Shown in pieces: positions 17,058 through 25,152 of a stretch of DNA of 37,178 nucleotides. The translations under genes and the position numbers were made by a program. The notes under the pieces are model-generated. The model worked only from the letters and a program-made list of their open reading frames with translations. It was not told the origin of the DNA and ran no database searches. Within the stretch, counting starts at the first letter, position 1, and every line of letters begins with the position of its first letter. Source of the stretch: Micromonospora foliorum. Its GTDB lineage: Bacteria > Actinomycetota > Actinomycetes > Mycobacteriales > Micromonosporaceae. The stretch spans positions 1 through 37,178 of the forward strand of contig NZ_JAKKFF010000069.1 in the NCBI RefSeq assembly GCF_022229015.1, given 5' to 3'.

Positions 17058-17171
17058 TCAGCCCTGGCGCTGCTTGTGGCGCGGGTCGCTGCAGATGACC
17101 ATGACCCGGCCGTGCCGGCGGATAACCCGGCACTTCTGGCAGATCCTCTTGACGCTCGGCTTGACCTTCAC
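17058..17171 (-). CDS. rpmJ: 50S ribosomal protein L36 (zinc-binding form)
   Basis: A 37-residue protein, easily missed. It reads [20 protein letters not shown] and ends [15 protein letters not shown]. The zinc ligands C11, C14, C27 and H32 are all present, so this is the zinc-dependent version. The GTG start is chosen because it gives the standard MKVKPS N terminus and has TAAGG 5 nt upstream. An in-frame ATG at 17189 would add six residues but has no ribosome-binding site. It follows infA by 91 nt, the usual neighbour. Confidence 0.95.
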   Translation of the reverse strand: MKVKPSVKRICQKCRVIRRHGRVMVICSDPRHKQRQG

Positions 17172-17262
17172 GGTTGCCTTACTTCCCATCTGGCCCGGGG
17201 ACGCGCTCTGCGCGACACCGGACGTCGAAGACGGACACGGGACTTCCCGGCCGTCGTCAGGA

Positions 17263-17484
17263 CTACTTGTAGCGGTAGACGATGCGCCCGCGGGTCAGGT
17301 CGTACGGCGAAAGTTCGACGACGACCCGGTCCTCCGGAAGGATGCGGATGTAGTGCTGCCGCATCTTGCCGCTGATGTGAGCCAACACCTTGTGGCCGTT
17401 CGCGAGCTCCACCCGGAACATGGCGTTCGGCAGGGGCTCGATGACCCGACCCTCGATCTCAATGGCTCCGTCTTTTTTCGGCAT
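17263..17484 (-). CDS. infA: Translation initiation factor IF-1
   Basis: 73 residues, the canonical length. A single OB-fold (S1-type) protein that occupies the A site of the 30S subunit during initiation. Reads [20 protein letters not shown], then [21 protein letters not shown] (split here) and [23 protein letters not shown] with GGAGGA upstream. In many bacteria it directly follows map; here a DUF1707-type gene and a repeat element lie between them. Confidence 0.98.
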   Translation of the reverse strand: MPKKDGAIEIEGRVIEPLPNAMFRVELANGHKVLAHISGKMRQHYIRILPEDRVVVELSPYDLTRGRIVYRYK

Positions 17485-17723
17485 GTCCTCCGCTGTCCTG
17501 ACGTCGATTGCTCCGGGCGGCCCACAACGTCTTACACGGAAATCTGATCAGAATCAGAAGCCCGCGCCAGCCGCGGCTCCAGCTCCCACCGAAGCGCAGG
17601 GTGGGCATGCCGGAGTGGACGCTGTGCGCCGATCTGAAAGTGTACGCCGGCCTGCGGTCCCCCGCCAAACCGACCACCCACCAACCCGCGCAACACCCCA
17701 ACCGGCCCCACCCCCAGCCCGGT
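17485..17723 (-). promoter_or_regulatory. Upstream region of infA with a weak promoter candidate
   Basis: No gene is seen. TACACT (17644-17639, minus strand) fits the TAnnnT -10 form but has no convincing -35. Closer to infA, TCTGATCAGA (17543-17552) is a perfect 10-bp palindrome followed by another ATCAGA, possibly an operator. Since a repeat element separates infA from the DUF1707 gene, a dedicated infA promoter here is expected. Confidence 0.3.
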
Positions 17724-17824
17724 TGATCATGAAGTTGTTGTCACGACACGCCGGAGCCGGCGGCAATAACTTCATGATCACCACATGAGGTGGGAGTGGG
17801 GGTCAGGGGGTTGGTGGGGGTTTT
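17724..17824 (-). repeat. Palindromic repeat element, copy 1, with G-rich tail
   Basis: TGATCATGAAGTTGTTG (17724-17740) faces CAATAACTTCATGATCA (17764-17780), a 17-bp inverted repeat with one mismatch that is still a G-U pair in RNA. The centre has its own CGCCGG/CCGGCG hairpin. To the right is a G-rich tail (about 17786-17824) with four G-runs (GGG-AGT-GGGGG-TCA-GGGGG-TTGGT-GGGGG), a G-quadruplex pattern on the plus strand. The palindrome edge TGATCA supplies the TGA stop codon of the DUF1707-type gene. A second copy lies at 18407-18520. Confidence 0.8.
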
Positions 17825-18353
17825 CTGATTCGGAGGCGCGCTTTGCCTGCTTGCGCTCTCGGCGGCGTTGGCGCTTGACGGCCTGGCGCTGGGGCTCTCC
17901 CCCGGCCACGCCGGTGACCGTGCGCACCACCAGCACCACGCCCCACGGCCCCGCCACCCACGCCGGCCAGAAGTAGAGCAGATCCTGGCTGAGCAGCGAC
18001 GTCACCGCCCAGATGGTCACCACGATGGCGATCACCCGCAGGTACGGGAACCACACCTCGGCCAACCAGCGGGCCGTGACGCCCCTGCTGGGGGCCGGAC
18101 CGAGCTGGTCACCCAGCAGACCCACCGTCGGCCCGGCGGCCGGCGCCAGGCCCGACCGCTGTGCTGGCGTCACCGGGGGCAGATCGGTGAGCAGGGCCTC
18201 AAGGTCGGCGTACGTGCGTGCCGCGTAGGCCCGCTGCAACCGCTCGTCGTACTCGTGCAGATCCAGTCGGCCCTCGTCGAGGGCGACCCGCAACCGGTCG
18301 GCCACCGCCGCACGGTCCGCGTCCGCGGCTCGCATCCCGTCGTGCCCGTCCAT
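17778..18353 (-). CDS. DUF1707 SHOCT-like domain membrane protein
   Basis: About 191 residues from the chosen ATG; in-frame ATGs at 18365 and 18335 are alternatives and no start has a clear ribosome-binding site. The N-terminal DUF1707 domain is plain: MRAADADRAAVADRLRVALD, EGRLDLHEYDERLQRAYAAR and ADLEALLTDLP. A linker and a transmembrane region follow (about 95-150: YLRVIAIVVTIWAVTSLL and WVAGPWGVVLVVRTVTGVAG), then a very basic cytoplasmic stretch (KRQRRRERKQAKRASE). The last residues (PHQPPDPHSHLMW) and the stop codon are encoded by the adjoining repeat element, so the native C terminus has probably been replaced. Function unknown. It splits map from infA, which is unusual, and is bracketed by the two repeats. 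Confidence 0.75.
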   Translation of the reverse strand: MDGHDGMRAADADRAAVADRLRVALDEGRLDLHEYDERLQRAYAARTYADLEALLTDLPPVTPAQRSGLAPAAGPTVGLLGDQLGPAPSRGVTARWLAEVWFPYLRVIAIVVTIWAVTSLLSQDLLYFWPAWVAGPWGVVLVVRTVTGVAGGEPQRQAVKRQRRRERKQAKRASESENPHQPPDPHSHLMW

Positions 18354-18406
18354 GCCGGCAAGCATGCCACCGTCGCGCCACTACCGCCGGACCCCCGACA
18401 ACGGTC

Positions 18407-18520
18407 GATCATCAAGTTGTTGCCAGCCGCACCGGCGTGTCAGCGCAATAACTTCATGATCAACGAGGTGAGGCGGGGGGTGGGTTAGGGGGTTTTGGTG
18501 GGTCAGGGGGTTTTGGTGGC
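18407..18520 (-). repeat. Palindromic repeat element, copy 2, with G-rich tail
   Basis: GATCATCAAGTTGTTG (18407-18422) faces CAATAACTTCATGATC (18446-18461), an inverted repeat with two mismatches. As in copy 1, a GAGGTG... G-rich tail follows, here holding an 18-bp direct tandem repeat, GGGTTAGGGGGTTTTGGT (18482-18499) and GGGTCAGGGGGTTTTGGT (18500-18517). The map stop codon (TGA, 18505-18503) lies inside the second unit. The loop core is CCGGCGTGTC on the right side, whereas copy 1 has GACACGCCGG on the left side, as if both decayed from one longer perfect palindrome. Confidence 0.8.
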
Positions 18521-19354
18521 TGCTGGTTGGCGGGCGGTGACCAGGTCGCCCAGGCGGGCGCGGCCTCCGTCGAACGCGGTGAGCACCCAGACGCCGTCCG
18601 GCAGCAGCGCCATCGAGTGCTCGACGTGCGCGGCCACCGAGCCGTCCCGGGTGACGACCGTCCACCCGTCGGCCAACTCGGCCGTCCGCGGTGACGCCAT
18701 GGTGATCATCGGTTCGATGGCCAGCGCCATTCCGGGCACCAGTCGCGGGCCCTTGCCCGGCCGACCGTGGTTGAGCACGTGCGGGTCCTGGTGCATCTCG
18801 GTGCCGATACCGTGCCCGCCGTAGCCGTCGACGATGCCGTACCGGCCGCCCTTGCGGACGGCGGTCTCCACCGCGTGCGAGATGTCGGTGAGGCGGCCCT
18901 TGCCGCTGGCCGCGCCACGAGCGGCGGCGGCGATGCCGGCCCACATCGCGTCCTCGGCGACCTCGGCCATCTTCAGCAGCGCCGGGTCGACGTCGCCGAC
19001 CCCGACCGTGATCGCGGAGTCGCCGTGCCACCCGTCCAACACCGCGCCGCAGTCGATGGAGATCAGGTCACCGGCCTGGAGCACCTGCTTCGGCGACGGG
19101 ATGGCGTGCACGATCTGCTCGTTGACCGAGGAGCAGATCGACGCCGGGAAACCGTGATAGCCCTTGAACGACGGAACGCCACCCGCCTCGCGGATGGTCG
19201 CCTCCGCGATGGCGTCCAGATCGGCGGTGCTCACGCCGGGGGCAACAGCCTCCCGCATCCGGCGGAGCGCCTCGGCGACCACCAGCCCGGCGGCCCGCAT
19301 CTTCTCGATCTGGTCAGGGGTCTTCAGCTGGATGTCCAGCTGGGGACGACGCAT
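18503..19354 (-). CDS. map: Type I methionine aminopeptidase
   Basis: Removes the initiator methionine from new proteins; dinuclear metal enzyme. 283 residues from the ATG that gives MRRPQLDIQLKTPDQIEKMR; the open frame extends 12 codons further but without family support. Metal ligands and catalytic residues are visible: His in YHGFPASICSSVNEQIVHAI, Asp in LISIDCGAVLDGWHGDSAIT, His in GYGGHGIGTEMHQDP, Glu in MALAIEPMIT and Glu in AAHVEHSMALL. The C terminus (ATKTP) is coded by the first bases of repeat element copy 2. It lies 87 nt after adk in a secY-adk-map operon, with a perfect hairpin between. Confidence 0.97.
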   Translation of the reverse strand: MRRPQLDIQLKTPDQIEKMRAAGLVVAEALRRMREAVAPGVSTADLDAIAEATIREAGGVPSFKGYHGFPASICSSVNEQIVHAIPSPKQVLQAGDLISIDCGAVLDGWHGDSAITVGVGDVDPALLKMAEVAEDAMWAGIAAAARGAASGKGRLTDISHAVETAVRKGGRYGIVDGYGGHGIGTEMHQDPHVLNHGRPGKGPRLVPGMALAIEPMITMASPRTAELADGWTVVTRDGSVAAHVEHSMALLPDGVWVLTAFDGGRARLGDLVTARQPAATKTP

Positions 19355-19375
19355 GGAGCGGTTACCTTTCGTTGC

Positions 19376-19412
19376 CGAACAGCGGGGCACATAACGCGTA
19401 CCCCGCTGTTCG
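19376..19412 (-). other. Intercistronic hairpin, adk-map
   Basis: CGAACAGCGGGG (19376-19387) and CCCCGCTGTTCG (19401-19412) form a perfect 12-bp stem with a 13-nt loop, 22 nt upstream of map. It may end part of the transcript or protect an RNA end. Confidence 0.7.
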
Positions 19413-19441
19413 CACTCTATCCGCCGTGGCCCGGCCGGACC

Positions 19442-20095
19442 TCAGCCGCCGTACGACCGCAACGCGTCGATGGCCCGGGTGGTGACGTCCTCCACCGGCC
19501 CGGTGGCGTCGATCCCGACCAGCTTGCCCTGAGCGCCGTAGTAGTCGACCAGGGGTGCGGTCTTCTCGCTGTATTCACGGAGCCGCGTGGCGATCGTCTC
19601 CGGCTTGTCGTCGTCGCGCTGGAACAGCTCGGCGCCGCACCTGTCACAGATGCCCGGCCGGGTGGTGGCGTCGAACTCGACGTGCCAGATCTTGCCGCAG
19701 CCCCGGCAGGTACGCCGACCGGAGAGCCGCCGGATCACCTCGTCGTCGTCGACGACCAGCTCCAGGACCAGATCCAGGGCGGTGCCCAGATCGGCGAGGA
19801 GCTTGTCCAGAGCGGCCGCCTGCGGAGTCGTCCGCGGGAAGCCGTCGAGCAGGAAACCCTCGCTGGCGTCGGGCTCGGCCAGCCGGTCCCGGACCATGTT
19901 GATGGTGACCTCGTCCGGGACCAGCTCGCCTGCGTCCATGTACCGCTTCGCCTCGACACCGAGGGGCGTGCCCTGGGTGACGTTCGACCGGAAGATGTCT
20001 CCGGTCGAAATCTTCGGCACCGAGAGGTGCGCGGCGATGAACTCGGCCTGTGTGCCCTTGCCCGCGCCCGGCGGGCCAACCAGAACGAGTCTCAT
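19442..20095 (-). CDS. adk: Adenylate kinase
   Basis: Converts ATP + AMP to two ADP. 217 residues, the long form with a full LID domain. P-loop [11 protein letters not shown] at residues 7-17, AMP-binding segment [26 protein letters not shown], and a LID with four cysteines ([19 protein letters not shown] then ICDRCG) that probably binds zinc, a feature of Gram-positive enzymes. The ATG directly abuts the TAG stop of secY (0-nt gap), so translation is coupled. Confidence 0.98.
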   Translation of the reverse strand: MRLVLVGPPGAGKGTQAEFIAAHLSVPKISTGDIFRSNVTQGTPLGVEAKRYMDAGELVPDEVTINMVRDRLAEPDASEGFLLDGFPRTTPQAAALDKLLADLGTALDLVLELVVDDDEVIRRLSGRRTCRGCGKIWHVEFDATTRPGICDRCGAELFQRDDDKPETIATRLREYSEKTAPLVDYYGAQGKLVGIDATGPVEDVTTRAIDALRSYGG

Positions 20096-21424
20096 CTACC
20101 GCAGGAACCCTTCGTAGTTCCGCTGCATGAGTTGGCTCTCGATCTGCTTCACGGTCTCCAGACCGACGCCGACCATGATGAGCACAGCGGTGCCGCCGAA
20201 CGGGAAGTTCTGATACTGCTGGTTGTCCAGCCAGATGAAGAAGAAGTTCGGCAGGATCGAGATGACGCCGAGGTAGAGCGCGCCCGGCAGGGTGATCCGG
20301 CTGAGGATGAAGTCGAGGTAGTCGGCGGTCGGCTTGCCCGGGCGGATACCCGGCACGAACCCGCCGTACTTCTTCATGTTGTCCGCGACCTCGGTCGGGT
20401 TGAACGTGATCGAGACGTAGAAGTACGTGAAGAAGATGATCAGCAGGAAGTAGACCGAGATGTAGATCGGGCTGCTCGGGTTGACCAGGTTGTTCTGGAT
20501 CCACGACTGGGTCTTGCCCGGGTCGGTCTGGTCGAAGAACTGCAGCGCCAACTGCGGCAGGTAGAGCAGCGACGACCCGAAGATGACCGGGATCACACCC
20601 GCCTGGTTGACTTTCAGCGGGATGTAGGTCGAGGTGCCGCCGTACATCCGCCGGCCGATCATCCGCTTGGCGTACTGCACCGGGATCCGGCGCTGCGCCT
20701 GCTCGATGAAGGTGACCGCGGTGATGACCACCAGGACCAGCGCGATGACCAGGGCGAACATGTCCCAGCCCTTGCTGGTCTTGATCTGCCAGCCCTCGCT
20801 GGGCAGCCGCGCCGCGATCGAGGTGAAGATCAGGACGGACATGCCGTTGCCGACGCCGCGGTCGGTGATCAGCTCACCGAGCCACATGACCATGCCGGTG
20901 CCGGCGGTCATCGTCATCACCAGGATGGCCAGGGTCAGCCAGTCCGGGATGCCGGTGCCGGTGGGGATGATCGGGAACTGGTCGCAGCGGTTCTGGAACA
21001 GCTGGCCCGAGCGGGCCAGGGCCACGAACGCCGAGGCCTGCAGCACACCGAGACCGAGGGTCAGGTAGCGCGTGTACTGGGTGATCTTCGCCTGACCGGC
21101 CTGGCCCTCCTTGCGGAGCTGCTCAAGGCGGGGGATCACGACGGTCAGCAGCTGCAAAATGATCGACGCGGTGATGTAGGGCATGATGCCCAGCGCGAAG
21201 ACCGAGAGCTGTAGCAGCGCTCCGCCGGAGAAGAGGTTGAGAAGGTTCACCACCCCGGTGGTGTCACCCTGGATGGTGTCGAGGCACTTCTGCACGTTGC
21301 CGTACGAGACGCCCGGGCTGGGGAGCGTTGCACCCAGCCGGTAGACCGCGATGATGCCTACTGTGAACAGCAGCTTCTTGCGCAGGTCAGGCGTACGGAA
21401 CGCACTGAGAAAGGCGGACAGCAA
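20096..21424 (-). CDS. secY: Protein translocase subunit SecY
   Basis: Pore of the Sec translocon in the cytoplasmic membrane. 442 residues with ten hydrophobic segments; for example [20 protein letters not shown] (TM1), the plug region after [20 protein letters not shown], and [16 protein letters not shown]. The end is [18 protein letters not shown], typical of SecY. The start is taken as TTG, because AGGAGG stands 5 nt upstream and [15 protein letters not shown] is the family N terminus. The longer open frame has an Arg/Pro-rich leader without similarity. It opens a secY-adk-map unit after a strong hairpin that follows rplO. Confidence 0.97.
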   Translation of the reverse strand: MLSAFLSAFRTPDLRKKLLFTVGIIAVYRLGATLPSPGVSYGNVQKCLDTIQGDTTGVVNLLNLFSGGALLQLSVFALGIMPYITASIILQLLTVVIPRLEQLRKEGQAGQAKITQYTRYLTLGLGVLQASAFVALARSGQLFQNRCDQFPIIPTGTGIPDWLTLAILVMTMTAGTGMVMWLGELITDRGVGNGMSVLIFTSIAARLPSEGWQIKTSKGWDMFALVIALVLVVITAVTFIEQAQRRIPVQYAKRMIGRRMYGGTSTYIPLKVNQAGVIPVIFGSSLLYLPQLALQFFDQTDPGKTQSWIQNNLVNPSSPIYISVYFLLIIFFTYFYVSITFNPTEVADNMKKYGGFVPGIRPGKPTADYLDFILSRITLPGALYLGVISILPNFFFIWLDNQQYQNFPFGGTAVLIMVGVGLETVKQIESQLMQRNYEGFLR

Positions 21425-21516
21425 CTTCTTCCTCCTGCGCGAGGCGGGCCGCCGGTGATCCCTGGCGGGTCGGGGTGGATCACGGGCGAGTGCCCGCAAT
21501 CCATGGCTGGGATGGG

Positions 21517-21525
21517 ACTCTAACA
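21517..21525 (-). promoter_or_regulatory. Possible extended -10 promoter for secY-adk-map
   Basis: TGTTAGAGT on the minus strand is an extended -10 (TGn plus TAnnnT) about 95 nt before the secY start. No clear -35 is present. The preceding terminator-like hairpin makes a new promoter here reasonable. Confidence 0.35.
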
Positions 21526-21603
21526 GCCTCACCCCGGTCCGGGCAGATGCGCCCGACTACATAAATCGATTCCGATGTTACCGGGCGCTCAGGCCCCAGG
21601 CAG

Positions 21604-21648
21604 ACCATGGCGCCCGCCAGTTGCTCTCAACTGGACGGGCGCCATGGT
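21604..21648 (-). terminator. Strong hairpin after rplO
   Basis: ACCATGGCGCCCGCCAGTTG (21604-21623) pairs with CAACTGGACGGGCGCCATGGT (21628-21648) over 20 bp with one bulged base and a 4-nt loop. It begins 9 nt downstream of the rplO stop. It is the most extensive stem in the ribosomal cluster and probably marks the end of the S10-spc transcript. Confidence 0.8.
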
Positions 21649-21656
21649 CGTACGCC

Positions 21657-22100
21657 TTACAGCTCGGTGACGGAGCCACCGGCGGCAGCGATCTTCTCCT
21701 TGGCCGACGCACTGAACGCGTGCGCCGACACCTGGAGCGCCACACCGCCGAGGTCCCCGGTGCCGAGAACCTTGACCGGGTGACCCTTGCGGACCGCGCC
21801 GGACTCGACGAGCTCCAGCGGGCCGACCTGACCACCGTTCGGGAACAGCTCAGCGAGTCGGTCCAGGTTGACCACCTGGAAGACCACCTTGAACTTGTTC
21901 TTGAAGCCCTTCATCTTCGGCAGACGCATGTGGATGGGCATCTGCCCACCCTCGAACGCCGCCGAGATGTTCTTGCGGGCCTTGGAACCCTTGGTACCGC
22001 GACCAGCGGTCTTGCCCTTGGAACCCTCACCGCGACCCACACGGGTCTTCGCGGTCTTGGAACCGGGCGCCGGGCGCAGGTGATGCACCTTGATCGTCAT
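21657..22100 (-). CDS. rplO: 50S ribosomal protein L15
   Basis: 147 residues. Late-assembly protein that contacts 23S rRNA domain II and V. N-terminal [22 protein letters not shown] and [15 protein letters not shown] form the extended glycine/basic arm; then [20 protein letters not shown] and [20 protein letters not shown]. The ATG overlaps the TAA stop of rpmD by one base (TAATG). Last gene before the terminator-like hairpin. Confidence 0.98.
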   Translation of the reverse strand: MTIKVHHLRPAPGSKTAKTRVGRGEGSKGKTAGRGTKGSKARKNISAAFEGGQMPIHMRLPKMKGFKNKFKVVFQVVNLDRLAELFPNGGQVGPLELVESGAVRKGHPVKVLGTGDLGGVALQVSAHAFSASAKEKIAAAGGSVTEL

Positions 22101-22282
22101 TACTCGACCTCCTCGACCTTCACGAGGTGGCTCACAGTGAAGATCATGCCGCGGATCTCGGGCCGGTCCTCCTTGACCACCACGTCGTTGATCCGCTTGA
22201 GACCGAGCGAACGCAGCGACTCACGCTGGTTGTGCTTGGTCCCGATACCGGACCGGAGCTGGGTGACCTTCAGGCGTGCCAT
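22100..22282 (-). CDS. rpmD: 50S ribosomal protein L30
   Basis: 60 residues, normal length: [20 protein letters not shown], then [20 protein letters not shown]. Binds 23S rRNA near the 5S region. Its ATG overlaps the rpsE stop as ATGA, and its own stop overlaps the rplO start, so three genes are translationally chained. Confidence 0.97.
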   Translation of the reverse strand: MARLKVTQLRSGIGTKHNQRESLRSLGLKRINDVVVKEDRPEIRGMIFTVSHLVKVEEVE

Positions 22283-22896
22283 CAGTGCGCCACCCCCGCA
22301 CGCGACGCCAGCATGGCCGCCGGCGCGACGTCCTCCACCGGCAGACCACGACGCGCCGCGACCTGCTCGGGGGACTCAAGCCCCTTCAGGGCCGCCACGG
22401 TGGCGTGCACAATGTTGATCGGGTTCGACGAGCCGAGGCTCTTGGAGAGCACGTCGTGGATCCCAGCGCACTCCAGCACGGCACGCACCGGTCCACCGGC
22501 GATGACACCCGTACCGGCCGAGGCCGGCTTGAGCAGCACCACGCCAGCGGCGTCCTCACCCGTCACCGGGTGCGGGATCGACTGACCGATCCGCGGGACC
22601 TTGAAGAAGTGCTTCTTGGCCTCCTCGACACCCTTGGCGATGGCCGCGGGCACCTCCTTGGCCTTTCCGTAGCCCACGCCGACCGTGCCGTCGCCGTCGC
22701 CCACGATCACCAGGGCGGTGAAGCTGAAGCGACGACCACCCTTCACGACCTTGGCGACGCGGTTGATCGCGACGACCCGCTCAAGGTGCGGGGTCTTCTC
22801 GACGGGCGCGTTTCCGCGGCCGCCCTCACGGCGGTTGTCGCGGCGACCACCCTCGTTGCCACCGGACCCGCCGCCACGGCGCTGTTGACCTGGCAT
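22282..22896 (-). CDS. rpsE: 30S ribosomal protein S5
   Basis: 204 residues. Functions in decoding fidelity at the mRNA entry site. The double-stranded RNA-binding domain is at about 40-105 ([40 protein letters not shown]) and the C-terminal S5 domain at about 115-190 ([40 protein letters not shown]). A Gly/Arg-rich N-terminal extension of about 35 residues ([20 protein letters not shown]) is longer than in E. coli and normal for actinobacteria. Confidence 0.98.
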   Translation of the reverse strand: MPGQQRRGGGSGGNEGGRRDNRREGGRGNAPVEKTPHLERVVAINRVAKVVKGGRRFSFTALVIVGDGDGTVGVGYGKAKEVPAAIAKGVEEAKKHFFKVPRIGQSIPHPVTGEDAAGVVLLKPASAGTGVIAGGPVRAVLECAGIHDVLSKSLGSSNPINIVHATVAALKGLESPEQVAARRGLPVEDVAPAAMLASRAGVAH

Positions 22897-22929
22897 CAGC
22901 AGCCTTCCTTATCTCTCGTGACGGGGTTG

Positions 22930-23319
22930 TTAGAACTCGAGCCCGGCTTCGCGGGCGGCGTCGGCAAGCGCGGCGACTCGCCCCGCGTACCGGTTGCCAC
23001 CGCGGTCGAAGACGACCTTGGAGACGCCAGCGGCCTTGGCCCGCTCGGCGAGCAGCGCGCCCACCTTGCCAGCGAGGGCGCTCTTGTCGCCCTCCGTACC
23101 GCGCAGCGAGGCGTCCAGGGTCGACGCCGACGCCAGGGTGTGACCCTTGGTGTCGTCGACGACCTGGGCGACCATGTGCCGCAGCGAACGGGTGACGACC
23201 AGGCGCGGACGCTCGGCCGTACCGGTGACGTTCTTGCGGACGCGGAAGTGTCGACGCGCACGCCCAACGGCGCGCTTGGCGGCGACACCGCGGCGGCGCT
23301 TGAGCAGCGTGGCGCTCAC
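22930..23319 (-). CDS. rplR: 50S ribosomal protein L18
   Basis: 129 residues. Binds 5S rRNA with L5. Reads [72 protein letters not shown] start overlapping the rplF stop by four bases (GTGA). 33 nt before rpsE. Confidence 0.98.
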   Translation of the reverse strand: MSATLLKRRRGVAAKRAVGRARRHFRVRKNVTGTAERPRLVVTRSLRHMVAQVVDDTKGHTLASASTLDASLRGTEGDKSALAGKVGALLAERAKAAGVSKVVFDRGGNRYAGRVAALADAAREAGLEF

Positions 23320-23858
23320 TTCTTACCTGCCTTTCCGGCCTTGCGGCGGATGACCTCGCCCTGGTACTTGACACCCTTGCCCTTGTAGGGCTCCGGCGGG
23401 CGGATCTTCCGGATGTTGGCGGCGACCTCACCGACCTGCTGCTTGTCGATGCCAGCCACGTGGAACAGGGTCGGCCGCTCCACCGTGAAGGTGATGCCCG
23501 CCGGGGCGGAGACGACCACCGGGTGCGAGAACCCGAGCGCGAACTCGAGGTCCGAACCCTTGGCGGTGACCCGGTAACCGGTGCCGGCGATCTCCAGGCT
23601 CTTGCGGTAGCCCTCGGTGACCCCGACGATCATGTTGGCAACCAGCGTACGGCTCAGGCCGTGGAGTTCCTTGGCCTTGCGCTCGTCGTTCGGCCGGTTG
23701 ACGCTCAGCTGCCCATCCTCGGCCCGATCGATCGTGATCGGCTCGGCGAGGGTGTGCTGGAGCTGGCCCTTGGGGCCCTTGACCTTGACGGTCTGCCCGT
23801 CGATCGTGATGTCGACGCCGGCTGGTACCGGGATCGACTTACGTCCAATTCGCGACAT
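23316..23858 (-). CDS. rplF: 50S ribosomal protein L6
   Basis: 180 residues from the ATG that gives [20 protein letters not shown]; the upstream in-frame ATG at 23909 would add 17 unrelated residues inside the rpsH end. Two L6 folds, the second with [20 protein letters not shown] and the C-terminal motif [20 protein letters not shown]. It lies next to the factor-binding centre of the large subunit. CAGGTAG lies upstream. Confidence 0.98.
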   Translation of the reverse strand: MSRIGRKSIPVPAGVDITIDGQTVKVKGPKGQLQHTLAEPITIDRAEDGQLSVNRPNDERKAKELHGLSRTLVANMIVGVTEGYRKSLEIAGTGYRVTAKGSDLEFALGFSHPVVVSAPAGITFTVERPTLFHVAGIDKQQVGEVAANIRKIRPPEPYKGKGVKYQGEVIRRKAGKAGKK

Positions 23859-23874
23859 TTCTACCTGTCTCCCG

Positions 23875-24282
23875 TTACCAGACGAAGGCGAGGACTTCCC
23901 CGCCAACACTCCGCTTGCGGGCCTGCCGGTCGGTCAGCAGCCCCTGGGACGTCGAAATGATCGCCACGCCCAGCCCACCGAGCACCCGCGGGAGCCCGTC
24001 CGACTTGGCGTACACCCGGAGACCGGGCTTGGACACGCGCTTGATGCCGGCCAGGCTCCGCTCGCGGTTCTGGCCGTACTTCAGCTCGACGACCAGTCGC
24101 TTGCCGACGGCGCCCTCCTCGGGCTCCTCGACCGACCAGGTGGCGATGTAACCCTCGGCCTTCAGGACCTCGGCGATGTTCGCCTTGATCTTGGAGTAGG
24201 GCATCTTCACCTGATCGTGGTACGCCTGGTTGGCGTTACGCAGACGCGTGAGCATGTCTGCGATCGGGTCGGTCATCGTCAT
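23875..24282 (-). CDS. rpsH: 30S ribosomal protein S8
   Basis: 135 residues from the ATG that gives [19 protein letters not shown]; a second ATG two codons later is also possible. Binds the central domain of 16S r[43 protein letters not shown] and [19 protein letters not shown] are family signatures. In E. coli S8 represses its own operon by binding the L5 region; here the only structure near the gene is the pair of hairpins in the rpsN-rpsH gap. Confidence 0.97.
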   Translation of the reverse strand: MTMTDPIADMLTRLRNANQAYHDQVKMPYSKIKANIAEVLKAEGYIATWSVEEPEEGAVGKRLVVELKYGQNRERSLAGIKRVSKPGLRVYAKSDGLPRVLGGLGVAIISTSQGLLTDRQARKRSVGGEVLAFVW

Positions 24283-24301
24283 GGATTTCGTCAGCCTTTC
24301 T

Positions 24302-24387
24302 CGCCGGGGTTCCCGGGGCATCAGCCCCGGGCCTACGGCGAAGAGCAATACCTAATCGGTGCAGGAGTTCCCGGCCGACGGCCGGGA
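24302..24387 (-). other. Two hairpins in the rpsN-rpsH gap
   Basis: The 116-nt gap contains CCCGGGGC-atca-GCCCCGGG (24312-24331), which can be enclosed by CGCCG/CGGCG (24302-24306 with 24336-24340), and TCCCGGCC-gac-GGCCGGGA (24369-24387). A gap this size with two stable stems is exceptional in an otherwise tightly packed operon and may be a translational control or RNA-processing site for the rpsH distal part. Confidence 0.6.
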
Positions 24388-24398
24388 CGCGGTCGCCC

Positions 24399-24584
24399 TT
24401 ACCAGGAAGCCTTGGACACGCCCGGCAGCTCACCGCGGTGAGCCATCTCCCGGATGCAGACCCGGCAGAGCCCGAACTTGCGGTAGACCGCCTTCGGACG
24501 CCCGCACCGCTGGCAGCGGGTGTACGCGCGAACCGAGAACTTCGGCTTCGCGGCCGCCTTGATGATCAGCGCCTTCTTGGCCAT
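24399..24584 (-). CDS. rpsN: 30S ribosomal protein S14, short zinc-binding type
   Basis: 61 residues, the short (type Z) form. Four cysteines, C24-x2-C27 and C40-x2-C43 ([10 protein letters not shown] and GLCRVCIRE), make a zinc ribbon. N-terminal [20 protein letters not shown] and C-terminal [11 protein letters not shown] are canonical. One base separates its start from the rplE stop region. A zinc-free paralogue is often present elsewhere in actinobacterial genomes but none is in this window. Confidence 0.98.
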   Translation of the reverse strand: MAKKALIIKAAAKPKFSVRAYTRCQRCGRPKAVYRKFGLCRVCIREMAHRGELPGVSKASW

Positions 24585-24585
24585 C

Positions 24586-25152
24586 TCAGTTCTCCTTGAA
24601 CGGGAAGCCCAGGAGCTTGAGCAGCGCCCGGCCCTCGTCGTCGGTCGTGGCGGTCGTGACCACCGTGATGTCCATGCCCCGCTGGCGATCGATCCGGTCC
24701 TGGTCGATCTCGTGGAACACCGACTGCTCGGTCAGACCGAACGTGTAGTTGCCGTGCCCGTCCAGCTTGCGCCCGTCCAGGCCGCGGAAGTCGCGGATAC
24801 GCGGCAGCGAGATGGAGAGCAGCCGGTCCAGGAACTCCCACATCCGGTCGCCGCGAAGGGTGACCTTCGCGCCGATCGGCATGCCCTCGCGGAGCTTGAA
24901 CTGCGCGATGGACTTGGTCGCCCGCCGCACCTGCGGCTTCTGGCCGGTGATCGTGGCGAGGTCGCGGACCGCGCCGTCGATCAGCTTGGCGTCGCGAGCA
25001 GCCTCGCCGACACCCATGTTGACGACGATCTTGACCAGCCGCGGCACCTGCATGGGGTTGCCGTAGCTGCGCTGCTCGCGCAGCTGGGCCACGATCTCGT
25101 TGCGGTACCGCTCCTTGAGGCGCGGCAGGGTCTTTTCGGTAGCCGTGGTCAT
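24586..25152 (-). CDS. rplE: 50S ribosomal protein L5
   Basis: 188 residues from the ATG; a GTG immediately before it (25155) could also be used, and the rplX TGA lies across these codons. AAGGA lies 6 nt upstream of the ATG. Binds 5S rRNA and contacts the P-site t[83 protein letters not shown] and [20 protein letters not shown] are clear L5 segments. Confidence 0.97.
   Translation of the reverse strand: MTTATEKTLPRLKERYRNEIVAQLREQRSYGNPMQVPRLVKIVVNMGVGEAARDAKLIDGAVRDLATITGQKPQVRRATKSIAQFKLREGMPIGAKVTLRGDRMWEFLDRLLSISLPRIRDFRGLDGRKLDGHGNYTFGLTEQSVFHEIDQDRIDRQRGMDITVVTTATTDDEGRALLKLLGFPFKEN

Noticed and set aside
17058..17189. ATG at 17189 as the rpmJ start
   Set aside because: It has no ribosome-binding site and gives a non-standard N terminus, whereas the GTG at 17171 has both.
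17724..18520. A CRISPR array or an insertion sequence at the repeated palindromes
   Set aside because: Only two copies 680 bp apart with a gene between, no spacers of regular length and no transposase in the window.
18767..21214. An 815-codon plus-strand frame opposite map, adk and secY
   Set aside because: Arg/Asp/Val-rich antisense shadow of three clearly identified genes.
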